Assembly: GCA_003141955.1 (NCBI GenBank)
Contig: PLOC01000033.1
Span: 1 to 64,000, forward strand
Direction: 5' to 3'
Length of the DNA stretch: 64,000 nt
Source: Chloroflexota bacterium
GTDB taxonomy: Bacteria > Chloroflexota > Limnocylindria > Limnocylindrales > CSP1-4
This document shows, piece after piece, positions 33,424 to 41,723 of this stretch; within the stretch, counting starts at the first letter, position 1; each line of letters starts with the position of its first letter. The notes beneath the pieces are model-generated. The model did not search any database. It saw only the letters and a list, made by a program, of their open reading frames with translations, and was not told where the DNA came from. The position numbers were made by a program, and so were the translations under genes.

Positions 33424-33424
33424 C

Positions 33425-33691
33425 TCAGCCCACCCTCTTCAGCTTTCCGGTTCGCTTGGCATAGCGCTCGGCCCGGCCGAAGCCCCACAACCCAAGCGGA
33501 ATGAAGACGAATGCCATGGCCACCAGCGGCCACAAGTCCGGCAGCAGCTGGTCCACCGACGCGCCGTCGATTAGTGCCCTGCGAACGGCGTCCAGGACGT
33601 AGGTGGCGGGCGACATGCGAGACAGCAGCTGCATCCAGCCGGGCAGGATGTCCGTCGAGTAGTACACGCCGGTGGCGGATAGGGGGCTCAA
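33425..33691 (-). pseudogene. ABC-2 permease tail, diverged copy 1
   Basis: About 80 codons beginning ATGVYYSTDILPGWMQ and ending RYAKRTGKLKRVG. It matches the last part of an ABC-2 permease, but the middle differs from the other copies (SVDQLLPDLWPLVAMAFVFI), so it derives from a paralogue. It starts at the same GVY point as the two other tails and has no upstream gene body. Confidence 0.7.
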
Positions 33692-33731
33692 CTCCCCGTT
33701 CCGTAGTCGCCGACTGGCGGGTGCGCGGTCG

Positions 33732-34673
33732 TCAGATCGGGAAGCTCGTCAGCTCAGTCCATGAGGCCCCGCCGTCATCTGTCCTTGCGACCACCGAGGA
33801 CGCGCCATCGCTGAGGATCGCAAAGCCTGTCTGCGGCGTCACCAAGTCGGCTGCCGCGACGGAGGACGAGGCGCTCGTATCAGCCGCCTTCACTGGACCC
33901 CACGTTCGTCCGGCATCTGATGTCGTATAGAGCCGATCGTTCGTCCAGAGCCAACCGTGGCCGTCGGCCGTCATTGAGATGCCCAGCAGCTCACCCTCAG
34001 ACGGCAAGGCCCCTGTCGCGCTGGCCCCGCCAACAGACGACATCAGATCCAGTGAAGAGCCCTCCCAGTTGGATTGCCAGATTGCCCGAGTGGTCTCTGA
34101 GGGCGTGGCCCCGCCGCACGCGGTCCAGCTCTCGTCGGGCGACGGAAAGTCAATCGCGACCGTCGGCCCAACGCACGCAGTCGATGTCTGCGCCCACGTC
34201 GCGCCGGCATCGTCTGTTACCCAGAGGGTCGTTCCGTTTGGCGGTGGTGTCATCACGAAGCCCCGCTTCTCATCCACAAGCCCAGGGTGAACGAGCCTTG
34301 GGACTTCGGGCAGGTCGGTGAAACTCCCACCGCTGTTGGTGCTGATCCACACGCAGTCCGGCCCGGTCGCCTTCGGGCAGTCGGCTGTGACGAGGACGGT
34401 GGTGCCCTTGGCCGCCACGCCGTTCAGCGGAGGCATGTTCAGCACGCGGCTCGTCCACGTTCGACCGTCGTCGGCCGTCGTCGCGATTGCCCCGCGGGTC
34501 CGATCGCTCGTGCTCGACCCGACCACGATTACGTGCTGCGCGTCGAGGGCAGCCAGAGCCGACGGAAGGATGTGCACGGGCGGGGTTTGGCTGCTGGTCG
34601 GGGCGGATATCGTCGAGTTGCCGCAGCCCGCGAGAATCACTGCCAGCACGAATGGCCAGATTAGTCGGAGCAC
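33732..34673 (-). CDS. Secreted beta-propeller-like lipoprotein
   Basis: A 313-residue protein. GTG 34673 follows GGGGGAGG and gives a lipoprotein signal peptide LRLIWPFVLAVILAGCGN. Repeated BNR/sialidase-like elements follow: ATTADDGRTWTSRVL, WISTNSGGSFTDLP, WVTDDAGATWAQTS, LYTTSDAGRTWGPVK, ARTDDGGASWTELT. These asp-box repeats form beta-propellers found in glycosidases and photosystem assembly factors. No catalytic residues can be assigned. It lies between two permease tails in the scrambled region. Confidence 0.78.
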   Translation of the reverse strand: MLRLIWPFVLAVILAGCGNSTISAPTSSQTPPVHILPSALAALDAQHVIVVGSSTSDRTRGAIATTADDGRTWTSRVLNMPPLNGVAAKGTTVLVTADCPKATGPDCVWISTNSGGSFTDLPEVPRLVHPGLVDEKRGFVMTPPPNGTTLWVTDDAGATWAQTSTACVGPTVAIDFPSPDESWTACGGATPSETTRAIWQSNWEGSSLDLMSSVGGASATGALPSEGELLGISMTADGHGWLWTNDRLYTTSDAGRTWGPVKAADTSASSSVAAADLVTPQTGFAILSDGASSVVARTDDGGASWTELTSFPI

Positions 34674-34806
34674 TCGAACACCTCCCCCACGTAGTATCTG
34701 TTGAGACGTGTCCAAGGCCCGAACGGTTCCCCCGATGCGTGTCCAGATCACGCGATGCCCCGGACACGATTCTACCCGCGGGGGCGCCCACGGCCAAGGC
34801 AGGGGC

Positions 34807-35049
34807 CTACCCGACCCTTTTGAGCTTCCCTGTCCTCTTCGCATATCGCTCGGCCCGGCCGAACCCCGACAGCCCGACCGGGATGAAGAAGCAGGCCATT
34901 GCGACCAGGATGGCCACCTCGCCCCAGTCAGGTCCGGTTCCGTCGATCAGAGCCGACCGCACGCCGCGCAGGACGTGGGTCGCGGGCGAGAGCTCGCTGA
35001 TGTAACGAAGTGGACCAAGCGTGGACGGAAGTGGTGCGTATACCCCGGT
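34807..35049 (-). pseudogene. ABC-2 permease tail, copy 2
   Basis: A 243-bp segment encoding GVYAPLPSTLGPLRYISELS through RYAKRTGKLKRVG and stop. Exactly the length of the corresponding end of the intact permease at 38157-38399. It begins at TGVY with no coding body upstream, so it is a detached gene end. Confidence 0.8.
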
Positions 35050-35079
35050 GGCCGGCCGCCCCGCTGACTTGCGGTGCCG

Positions 35080-35376
35080 TTACATTGGCCCCGGGTGCTC
35101 TCGGGCGCGATAGAGGCGAATCCATGCCGGCGCGACCAACCACGCCTCGACGGCGAGAGCCGCGACGTTAACCGCCACGACTGCGGCAAGAGTTGGCTGT
35201 TCGGACGGAAAATGCCCGAATGGGGCGAGCGCGACGACCCCGACCGGCCCGAGATTGGCGAAAGCGATACAGACCAAACACCACCACGCCTGGGCCAGAC
35301 CGGCTGGCTCGCGGCTACCGCTGTGGCTTCTCTTCCACGGTTTGAGTGAGGCGATGACTCGAGGCCAAAAAGGCAC
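35080..35376 (-). CDS. Small membrane protein
   Basis: A 98-residue ORF with two probable membrane helices (AWWCLVCIAFANLGPVGVVA and AAVVAVNVAALAVEAWLVAP) and a basic C-terminus WIRLYRAREH. The start is unsure; GTG 35376 is the nearest after the transposase remnant. No family recognised; it might be the remaining part of a larger gene. Confidence 0.4.
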   Translation of the reverse strand: MPFWPRVIASLKPWKRSHSGSREPAGLAQAWWCLVCIAFANLGPVGVVALAPFGHFPSEQPTLAAVVAVNVAALAVEAWLVAPAWIRLYRAREHPGPM

Positions 35377-35403
35377 ACCCGTCCGATCGGTCCGCTCCCC
35401 GGC

Positions 35404-35691
35404 GGACACAGCGCCTTGCCCGCCCTGGCCACCGTCACCGATGTTCTTGCCGATCGTGGCTATCGAGGCTTGACCAAGGCCGCCGGCATGCATCACGCCC
35501 GAGTCCAGATCAAAGCTCCTGCACCCGGTCAGAGCGGGTTCGAGCCGATTGCCCCGCTCTACAAGGTCGAGCACGCGTTTGCCCAGCTCGGGCGCTGGCG
35601 ACGGCTGTCGCGTTGTTTCGAGCAAACGCAGATGAGCGCCGAGGCATGGCTCCAGATCGCGGCGTTCGGGTATCTGCTCGGACGAGTCTGA
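35404..35691 (+). mobile_element. IS5-like transposase remnant
   Basis: The C-terminal 90 or so codons of a DDE transposase of the IS5/IS4 superfamily: VLADRGYRGLTKAAG (second Asp region), FEPIAPLYKVEHAFAQLGRW with the catalytic-type Glu, and RRLSRCFEQTQMSAEAWLQI. The N-terminal half and any inverted repeats are gone. It is the only insertion-sequence trace in the window and lies between permease tails 2 and 3. Confidence 0.75.
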
Positions 35692-35724
35692 ACGCCAAAG
35701 CGAAGGATTGATGACGGCCAGACG

Positions 35725-36117
35725 CTACGGCGGGCTGCTCTGCCCAGGGCACTTCCCCTGCGAGCACTGCACCTGCTGGACCGTGTCACCGGTGTACCCG
35801 TCGATGACAGCTCGGCTGCCGATCGGCTGACTCAGGGTTACGAGCAACTCCTCGCTCGTCCCTACGCCTGCCTCTGGCTGTGGCCAGGGAAAGATGAACG
35901 AGCCGACACTCACGATGACCCGATCAGAGGTCTCGGTGACGCCGGTGATGCGGGTCCATTGGGGAGAACTCGCATCGACCTCGACGCCGATCGTCCGGTC
36001 GTTGATGACGCGATAACCCTCGATGGGCTGTGACCGGTCGAGCCAGCGACCGACCAGGATTAGCCCGACAAGGATCGCGAGAACGACCCAGAGCCGCCTC
36101 GACTTCAGACGCTTCAC
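35725..36117 (-). CDS. Small membrane-anchored protein
   Basis: A 130-residue protein. From GTG 36117 the sequence starts VKRLKSRRLWVVLAILVGLI, a basic end plus one membrane helix, then an extracellular domain of about 100 residues with strands IEGYRVINDRTIGVEVDAS and IVSVGSFIFPWPQPEAG and two Cys near the end (QCSQGKC). No family recognised; resembles small lipid- or wall-associated proteins only in layout. Upstream 36118-36307 shows no feature. Confidence 0.6.
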   Translation of the reverse strand: MKRLKSRRLWVVLAILVGLILVGRWLDRSQPIEGYRVINDRTIGVEVDASSPQWTRITGVTETSDRVIVSVGSFIFPWPQPEAGVGTSEELLVTLSQPIGSRAVIDGYTGDTVQQVQCSQGKCPGQSSPP

Positions 36118-36307
36118 CTGGACCCCCCTAACCTGCGCGACTGCGATCAACTCTTGATACGCACCAGGCAACCGGTCGGATCTCGGCCAATCCACGAGCG
36201 TAGTTGGGTTCGCGCCGATAGTTCGTATACAGGCTCTCACTCTACGCTGAACTCCGCCCTGGCTGCCAGCGGCTCGCTCAACCCAGTCCAGTCGGCGGAG
36301 CAGGGGA

Positions 36308-36550
36308 TCAGCCGACCCTTCTGAGCTTCCCGGTCTGCTTTGCATAGTGTTCGGCCCGGCCGAAGCCCCACAGCCCAACAGGGATGAAGAAGCGCGCCAT
36401 AACGACCAGGATCGCGACCGCGCCCCAGTCTGGCCCGGTCCCGTCAATCAGCTCCGACCGAACTCCACGCAGGACGTAGGTCGCCGGCGATAGCTCGCTG
36501 ATGTAACGGAAAGGACCAATCGAGGATGGAAGTGGTGCGTATACCCCGGT
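36308..36550 (-). pseudogene. ABC-2 permease tail, copy 3
   Basis: A 243-bp segment encoding GVYAPLPSSIGPFRYISELS to HYAKQTGKLRRVG and stop, the same length and break point as copy 2, visually about 85 percent identical to the intact permease end. Upstream the sequence is unrelated and non-coding (36551-36789 holds no gene). Confidence 0.8.
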
Positions 36551-36789
36551 GCTCGGGAGACTCCGCCAGTTTGCCAGGTGCCTGAGTCACGAGACCTAAG
36601 CCGGCCAGGTGAATGACGATGTGATGCCCGGATCGGGCTATATACGAAGGGCCGATCGTGCCAGAGCATTCTTGTTGAGTTCCGGCGGCCGGTGGCAACC
36701 ACCGGCGGCGGGGTCAATGCCAGACCCCGAGAGCCGACGCCTCTGCCAAGTGATTCTCCGCCCGGCAGGAGCGTGGAGGGTATGGTCGG

Positions 36790-37638
36790 ATGTCGAAGAG
36801 AACGATCGCGCTGGCATTGCTCATCGGCGGTGCGTGGCTGGTTGCTGCCGTGCCGAGGCCGGTCGCCGCTGACGGCCCATTCCCGATGACCTGCACCTTC
36901 TCTGACAGTGCCAAGAGCACCAAGCCACTGGTCGTGACTGTCAAGCTGTCGTGTTCTGGCACCAACGAATACGGCTCCACGGTCGACGCGTCGTTGATCG
37001 GCCCGGCGACGGTCGACTTCTACTCGGGAACGAACCTTAGCTGGACCACAGCCGTTCAGGTCCCGGTTGCCGGCGTTTACCAACTGAGCATCACTGCGAC
37101 CGCCAGATACTCAGACGGATCTTCAAGCAGCGGCACCTATGTCTGTTGCTCGGTCCAGGCATACCCAGCGGACGCCGCCACACCGACTCCCCAACCGACT
37201 CCGCCTGCGACTCCACCGCCGGCGTCTACGCCGGCCCCGCCTGCGCCCACGCCGAAACCAAAGCCGGCCCCGCCTGCGCCCACGCCGAAACCAAAGCCGG
37301 CCCCGGCCGCGACTCCGGCACCGACCGCCACCCCTGCCGAGACGGCGACACCGAGCCCTTCGCCAACCGACACCCCGCAGCCCACGCCAGCGGTAGGGAG
37401 CGCGCCTCCGAGCGCGGCACCATCACCCTCCGCGGAGTTGGCGCCGAGCCCGTCGGCCTCGCCGTCGAGTTCTCCCACGCCGGCTCCTGCCAGCACCGGG
37501 GGGACCCAGGACCCGTCGAGCGTTAGTCCTTATCTCGTGGCAGGGGCAGTTGCCGCGATCCTTGCGGTGCTCGTTCTGCTGCTTCTACTCGGTCTGGTGA
37601 AGTGGCGGCGCAGGCGCCGAGATGGTCTGCCCGGGTAG
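36790..37638 (+). CDS. Surface protein with Pro/Thr-rich stalk
   Basis: A 282-residue protein. Signal peptide MSKRTIALALLIGGAWLVAA, an extracellular beta-rich domain of about 110 residues with four Cys (TCTF, LSCSG, VCCS), then a long Pro/Thr/Ser stalk with two copies of the repeat PAPPAPTPKPK, and a C-terminal membrane helix VAAILAVLVLLLLLGLVKWR ending in RRRRRDG. This is the layout of a wall-spanning surface protein. The 3' end is duplicated at 37971. No known function. Confidence 0.65.
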   Translation: MSKRTIALALLIGGAWLVAAVPRPVAADGPFPMTCTFSDSAKSTKPLVVTVKLSCSGTNEYGSTVDASLIGPATVDFYSGTNLSWTTAVQVPVAGVYQLSITATARYSDGSSSSGTYVCCSVQAYPADAATPTPQPTPPATPPPASTPAPPAPTPKPKPAPPAPTPKPKPAPAATPAPTATPAETATPSPSPTDTPQPTPAVGSAPPSAAPSPSAELAPSPSASPSSSPTPAPASTGGTQDPSSVSPYLVAGAVAAILAVLVLLLLLGLVKWRRRRRDGLPG

Positions 37639-37688
37639 AACGAGCCGGTGGAGTAAGGCAACCAAGTATCCAGACCGGCTGACCGCCA
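37576..37688 (+). repeat. 113-bp direct repeat, copy A
   Basis: Covers the membrane-helix end of the surface-protein gene and about 50 bp after it (CTGCTGCTTCTACTCGG onward). A close copy lies 395 bp downstream. Confidence 0.7.
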
Positions 37689-37748
37689 TGGCCTCAGCTC
37701 TTGTGGGGCCGCCGACTTCGGCTTTCGTCGAGTCGGCCTCAGGGACAA

Positions 37749-37964
37749 TCAGCCGGGGTAGCGCTTGCGAGCGATACGCTCGGCGGAGGCATTGCGAACC
37801 GCTTTGCCGAACTGCCGGTCCGTCTCCCGACGCGCCGCGGGTGTCGGCTGGTCGGCCAGTTCGCGGGCCAGGCGGCGATAGGCTTTGAGACGCGCCTGAT
37901 CGAGCCTTCCACTCGCCACAGCTGTCTGGACAGCGCAGCCGGGCTCGAACTTGTGAGACCAGTC
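37749..37964 (-). pseudogene. rsgA 3'-end fragment
   Basis: An uninterrupted 71-codon stretch encoding the RsgA C-terminus: SHKFEPGCAVQTAVASGRLD, YRRLARELADQPTPAAR and RQFGKAVRNASAERIARKRY, then stop. The GTPase domain is absent. It differs from the long rsgA remnant at 32014, so it came from another rsgA copy. It starts where repeat copy B begins. Confidence 0.75.
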
Positions 37965-37970
37965 GGCGTG

Positions 37971-38083
37971 CTGCTGCTTCTACTCGGCCTGGTGAAGAGG
38001 CGGCGCGGGCGCCGAGATCGTCTGCCCGGGCAGAACGGGCCAGCGGAGTAGGCCACCAAGTATTCCAGACCGGGTAGGCCGCC
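37971..38083 (+). repeat. 113-bp direct repeat, copy B
   Basis: Near copy of 37576-37688 including the helix-coding CTGCTGCTTCTACTCGG and the basic tail, now without its gene. It joins directly to the rsgA fragment on the left and lies 73 bp from the permease stop on the right. Confidence 0.7.
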
Positions 38084-38156
38084 TTCGTCCGCGCGATGGC
38101 GCAGTCGCCCGGTTGGAGAGGCGAAGGCCTCGCCGTTGGCTCCGACAACGAGCCAC

Positions 38157-38951
38157 TCATCCGACCCTCTTCAACTTGCCGGTCCGCTTGGCGTAGCGTT
38201 CGGCGCGGCCGAACCCCCACAGCCCAACTGGGATGAAGAAGCAGGCCATCACGACCAGGATGGCCACCTCGGCCCAATCGGGCCCGCTGCCGTCGATCAA
38301 TGCCGACCGCACGCCACGAAGGACGTAGGTCGCGGGCGATAGCTCGCTGATGTAACGGAGCGGACCAATCGAGGACGGAAGTGGTGCGTATACCCCGCTG
38401 ATCAGCAGCAGGCACGACTGCATGACGAAGACCATCTGCGAGCCGCGCTCGACAGACATCATGGGCAGGATCGCGGCCAGCATGCCGATGCCGATCAGGC
38501 TGGCGGAGCCGACGACCATGAAGACTGCGGCCGCACCCAGGTTGGCGTGTCCGAGATCCAGTGAGAAGAAAAGTACGAGGACGATGAGCAGGATCGCGGT
38601 GTGGATCAGGCCGTACACCACGGCGTACAGGGCGGACCCGAGCAGCTGCACGGAGCGCCGGACCGGCGCCATCATCGTGTACTCGAGCGTGCCCTCCCAG
38701 CGCTCCCAGGTGATCGTGTCGCCGATCGACTGGAAGACCACGGACAGGTAGTTCCAGAAGACGGCGCCGACCACGAGCGACATGAGCAGACGGCGGCTGC
38801 CGACCGACTGGCCGATCAGCGAGACCGACAGCGCGCCCGCTACGGCGTAGACGAGGAATGCGACCTCCCAGCCCCAGTAACGTTTGGTGAGGTTGAAGTT
38901 GCGCTCGACGAAGGCGTAGCTCGCCAGCGCCTCGCGCCTGATTGCAGTCAA
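38157..38951 (-). CDS. ABC-2 type transporter permease
   Basis: A 264-residue integral membrane protein. TTG 38951 with AGGAG upstream gives TAIRREALASYAFVERNFNL. Six helices follow, with the family segment WERWEGTLEYTMMAPVRRSV and GVYAPLPSSIGPLRYISELS near the end. It would pair with the ATPase gene upstream to export lipids, drugs or polysaccharide. It overlaps nothing but starts one base after a small ORF, so it is coupled to it. Its last 243 bp are the parent form of the detached tails at 34807 and 36308. Confidence 0.9.
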   Translation of the reverse strand: MTAIRREALASYAFVERNFNLTKRYWGWEVAFLVYAVAGALSVSLIGQSVGSRRLLMSLVVGAVFWNYLSVVFQSIGDTITWERWEGTLEYTMMAPVRRSVQLLGSALYAVVYGLIHTAILLIVLVLFFSLDLGHANLGAAAVFMVVGSASLIGIGMLAAILPMMSVERGSQMVFVMQSCLLLISGVYAPLPSSIGPLRYISELSPATYVLRGVRSALIDGSGPDWAEVAILVVMACFFIPVGLWGFGRAERYAKRTGKLKRVG

Positions 38952-38952
38952 G

Positions 38953-39153
38953 TTAGGTCTCCTGGTGGGCGGCCAGCTGGAGCGGGCCATCGGCCGCGAG
39001 CATCGACCCAACCCGGATCAGCCCGAAACCGAGGCGATGACGGACAGAGCGGCGCCGGATCTGGCTTCGGTCTACCGACCGGAAGCGAAGCAGGCGTTCG
39101 ATCTCCCGCTGGCGTTCCCTGTGTATCTCCAGGGCGAGATAGTGCGAATGCAA
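38953..39153 (-). CDS. Small basic protein between ATPase and permease
   Basis: A 66-residue protein starting at TTG 39153 with AAAGGGA upstream: LHSHYLALEIHRERQREIER, an amphipathic helix, then SVRHRLGFGLIRVGSML. It resembles the 74-residue ORF before the MFS gene in size and in the LGxGLIRVGxxL ending. Its stop is one base from the permease start. Function unknown; conserved placement before transporter genes hints at an accessory role. Confidence 0.6.
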   Translation of the reverse strand: MHSHYLALEIHRERQREIERLLRFRSVDRSQIRRRSVRHRLGFGLIRVGSMLAADGPLQLAAHQET

Positions 39154-39204
39154 CGAAGTGTCCCTTTCAGTTGTGTGGGTCCGATCTAGTAGCCGGCAGA
39201 GCGG

Positions 39205-40086
39205 CTACTCGACCTGTCCGGCTTCGCCCTCCTCGATGTCGTCGTCGAGGGAGCGGCCGGTGTATTGCATGAAGGCGCTCTCGAGCGTGGGCGGAAGCCC
39301 GTGTTCGAAGGCGACCCGTGTCTTGAGGCGTTCGGGCGTTTCCTCGGCCGTCAGTCGCCCGCCGGCCAGGATCCCGATTCGGCCGCACAGCCGATCCGCC
39401 TCCGCGAGGTCGTGCGTGGTCAGCACGATCGTGGCGTCGTGATCGGCCCGAAGCTCTTCGATGAAGGCCTGGACGTCGAGCTTCGAGCGCGGGTCGAGCC
39501 CGGTCGTGGGCTCGTCCAGCAGCAGCAGCGTGGGGCTCGTCAGGATGGCCCTGGCGATCGCCACCTTCTGCTGCATGCCCCGGCTCATCTGCTCGACCGG
39601 CCGGCCCATTCGCTTCTCGCCGATCCCGAGCCGAGCCATGATCTCGGCTGCCTTGCGGCGGGCTTCGCCCGCGTCGAGGCCGTAGAGTCGGGCCGCGAAC
39701 GAGAGGTTCTCGGCCGGCGAGAGCTTCTTGAAAAAGGCGGCGTCGACGCTGACCCGGTTGATCAGCCGCTTGACCGCCATCTCGTCTCGGGCCAGGTCGT
39801 GGCCGAAGACCTCGACGCGACCTGCGTCGAGGGTCAGCAGGCCGCTGACCAGGCGAATGAACGTGGACTTGCCGCTTCCGTTCGCCCCGAGCAGGCCGTA
39901 GATCTCGCCCCGCTCGATGCGGATCGAGACGTCATCCACGGCCATGACCGGCGGCTTGCGCCGATCGACCTTGAACCCTTTGGTAGCGTGCTCGACCAGC
40001 AGGGCGGCCGGGCCGGCCCGGAACTCTTTGGCGATGGGCCGGCCCGAGGCCGGCGATTGAGTTGTTTCCAGAACCGCGATGCTCAT
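39205..40086 (-). CDS. ABC transporter ATP-binding protein
   Basis: A 293-residue ATPase. Walker A GANGSGKST is at residues 67-75, signature MSRGMQQKVAIARAIL, Walker B LLLLDEPTTGLDP, and H-loop LTTHDLAEADRL. It belongs to the ABC-2 exporter group (DrrA-like) and powers the permease two genes downstream. A 30-residue N-terminal extension and acidic tail DDDIEEGEAGQVE are unusual. Expression is probably attenuated: a 300-base leader with a promoter, a leader peptide and a terminator lies upstream. Confidence 0.92.
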   Translation of the reverse strand: MSIAVLETTQSPASGRPIAKEFRAGPAALLVEHATKGFKVDRRKPPVMAVDDVSIRIERGEIYGLLGANGSGKSTFIRLVSGLLTLDAGRVEVFGHDLARDEMAVKRLINRVSVDAAFFKKLSPAENLSFAARLYGLDAGEARRKAAEIMARLGIGEKRMGRPVEQMSRGMQQKVAIARAILTSPTLLLLDEPTTGLDPRSKLDVQAFIEELRADHDATIVLTTHDLAEADRLCGRIGILAGGRLTAEETPERLKTRVAFEHGLPPTLESAFMQYTGRSLDDDIEEGEAGQVE

Positions 40087-40197
40087 TGGCTCCTCCCTCG
40101 GGTGGAGCTCGCGGCCGTGGAGGAACCGCGAGCTGGTTTGAAGCGGGATGGGGGTCGCGGCTCGCCCCCGAGGCGTTCGCGCCTGCCAGGGGGCATG

Positions 40198-40229
40198 AAA
40201 AAAGCCGGGGGCCCGATCTGGCCCACGGC
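40198..40229 (-). terminator. Intrinsic terminator in the ABC leader
   Basis: Minus-strand stem GCCGTGGGCC / GGCCCCCGGC followed by TTTTTT. It lies 112 bp before the ATPase start and 75 bp after the leader-peptide stop, the position of an attenuator. Confidence 0.8.
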
Positions 40230-40304
40230 TCAGAGGTTCGTCCTGGCGGCACTACCGCCTGGGGCTAACTCCCGGTGGGCGCAGATCTCCCGCACACGAC
40301 GGGC

Positions 40305-40370
40305 TTACCGCTCGCGAGAGCGGCTCCTGCCGTGGCGTTGCCGGCGAGATTGCGCACGAACACACCTCAT
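40305..40370 (-). CDS. Arg-rich leader peptide of the ABC operon
   Basis: A 21-residue ORF (MRCVRAQSRRQRHGRSRSRE, then R) with ten Arg, starting at ATG 40370, about 35 bases after the promoter. Between its stop and the terminator lie several GC-rich stems that could form alternatives. Ribosome stalling on such a peptide is a known way to induce ABC transporter genes; here this is inference. Confidence 0.5.
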   Translation of the reverse strand: MRCVRAQSRRQRHGRSRSRER

Positions 40371-40401
40371 GTTGCTGCCGCCCTGGTGGCGGACCTGGGG
40401 G

Positions 40402-40431
40402 AGTCTACGGGGGGTTGCTGAAAACTGTCAA
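40402..40431 (-). promoter_or_regulatory. Sigma-70-type promoter for the ABC operon
   Basis: Minus-strand TTGACA and TAGACT separated by 18 bases. Perfect -35 and reasonable -10; the start would lie near 40395, giving a leader of about 310 bases. Confidence 0.6.
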
Positions 40432-40646
40432 TGGCCGGGCTCGCTCGGGCGCAGCGCCGGCGGTCGAGCTGCCGATTCCCTGCACGAGGCAGGCCGCCGC
40501 GGCCGTTCCTCGGGCGATCGGACGCCGCCCGCGGGCCACTGTAAGATCTCTCCCGGTACAGAGAGGGCGCGAAGGGCTGGCACGGCCCCTTCCGGACGAG
40601 TCCAGGATTACCTCAATTGCTGCCCGTGCGCATTCGGTGATCAACA

Positions 40647-41723
40647 ATGACGAAGTCTCGAATGGCGAAGTCCCGTTCTCTTCGCATCGCCATGATGGTC
40701 GCCCTGGCGGCGGCGGTTTCCGCCTGCTGGTTCAGCAGCCCGACCCCGACGGCGGCTCCGGCCACGCCGCCGCCCGCCACCCCTACTCCGGCTCCGACCC
40801 GGACGCCGAAGGTCCTCACGTACAAGGACATGGTCGTCGGATTCATCCAGACGGGATCGGAGAGCCCCTGGCGGGTCGCGAACACGGCCAGCTTCACCGA
40901 CACGGCGACCGCCGACGGCATCACCCTCAAGGTCTTCGATTCCCAGGACAGTTTCCAGAACCAGATCGCCGGCTTCCATCAGTTCATCAGTGACCTGTCC
41001 GTCAACGTCATCGTCCTCGACCCCGTCGACACCACCGGCTACGACGCGGTCCTCAAGCAAGCCAAAGCTGCCGGCAAGGTCGTTGTGATCGAAGACCTCA
41101 AGATCGATGCCGACCCGAGCCTGTACACGAGTTACGTCGGTCCGGACTTCGTCGCCGAGGGTCAGAATGCCGCGACGGCGATGTGCGGCCTCCTGACGGG
41201 GTTCACGGCCGACAAGCACAACGTTGTCGAGATCACGGGCGCCGTCGGCGATGCGATCGGTATGGACCGCGGCGAGGGCTTCCGCGACAAGATGGGCGAC
41301 TGCGGCATCACGATCCCGGCGGGCTTCAGTCAGAGCGGCGATTGGAGCGTGGCCCAGTCCAAGTCCGTCATGACGGCCATGCTCAAGAAGACCAAGAACA
41401 TCCAGGGCGTCTTCGCCCAGGACGACGAGGAAGCGATCGGGGCAATCCAGGCGATCAAGGCCGCCGGCCTCAAGCCCGGCAAGGACATCATGGTCGTCGG
41501 CATAGACGCCACCGCCGACGGGTTCAATGCCCTCATCGCCGGCGACCTCGGTGCGGACATCGAGTACAACCCGCTCCTCGCCCCACAGGTTTACGACACC
41601 GCCCTCAACGGCCTGAAGGGCTACATCGGCATCCCGAAGTGGATTCCGTCCAAGGAGAGCACGTTCCTGGCGTCGCAGGGTGCCGCGGCTCTGCAGGCGA
41701 TCCTCGCGACCCGCACGTACTGA
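40647..41723 (+). CDS. Sugar ABC transporter substrate-binding lipoprotein
   Basis: A 358-residue periplasmic-binding-protein type 1 (ribose/galactofuranose class). Signal peptide with lipobox AVSAC, a Pro/Thr linker, then the core starting MVVGFIQTGSESPWRVANTA, VNVIVLDPVDTTGYDAVLKQ and GVFAQDDEEAIGAIQAIKAA. It should deliver a sugar to a membrane permease, but no permease or ATPase gene is nearby. The start is unsure between 40647 and 40662 as neither has a clear Shine-Dalgarno. The next gene is an aldolase, which suggests a sugar-use unit. Confidence 0.88.
   Translation: MTKSRMAKSRSLRIAMMVALAAAVSACWFSSPTPTAAPATPPPATPTPAPTRTPKVLTYKDMVVGFIQTGSESPWRVANTASFTDTATADGITLKVFDSQDSFQNQIAGFHQFISDLSVNVIVLDPVDTTGYDAVLKQAKAAGKVVVIEDLKIDADPSLYTSYVGPDFVAEGQNAATAMCGLLTGFTADKHNVVEITGAVGDAIGMDRGEGFRDKMGDCGITIPAGFSQSGDWSVAQSKSVMTAMLKKTKNIQGVFAQDDEEAIGAIQAIKAAGLKPGKDIMVVGIDATADGFNALIAGDLGADIEYNPLLAPQVYDTALNGLKGYIGIPKWIPSKESTFLASQGAAALQAILATRTY

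Noticed and set aside
40233-40300. Possible riboswitch or T-box before the ABC ATPase
   Set aside because: The stems look structured, but I could not match T-box, TPP, SAM, cobalamin, guanidine or c-di-AMP consensus bases. Kept only as an attenuated leader.
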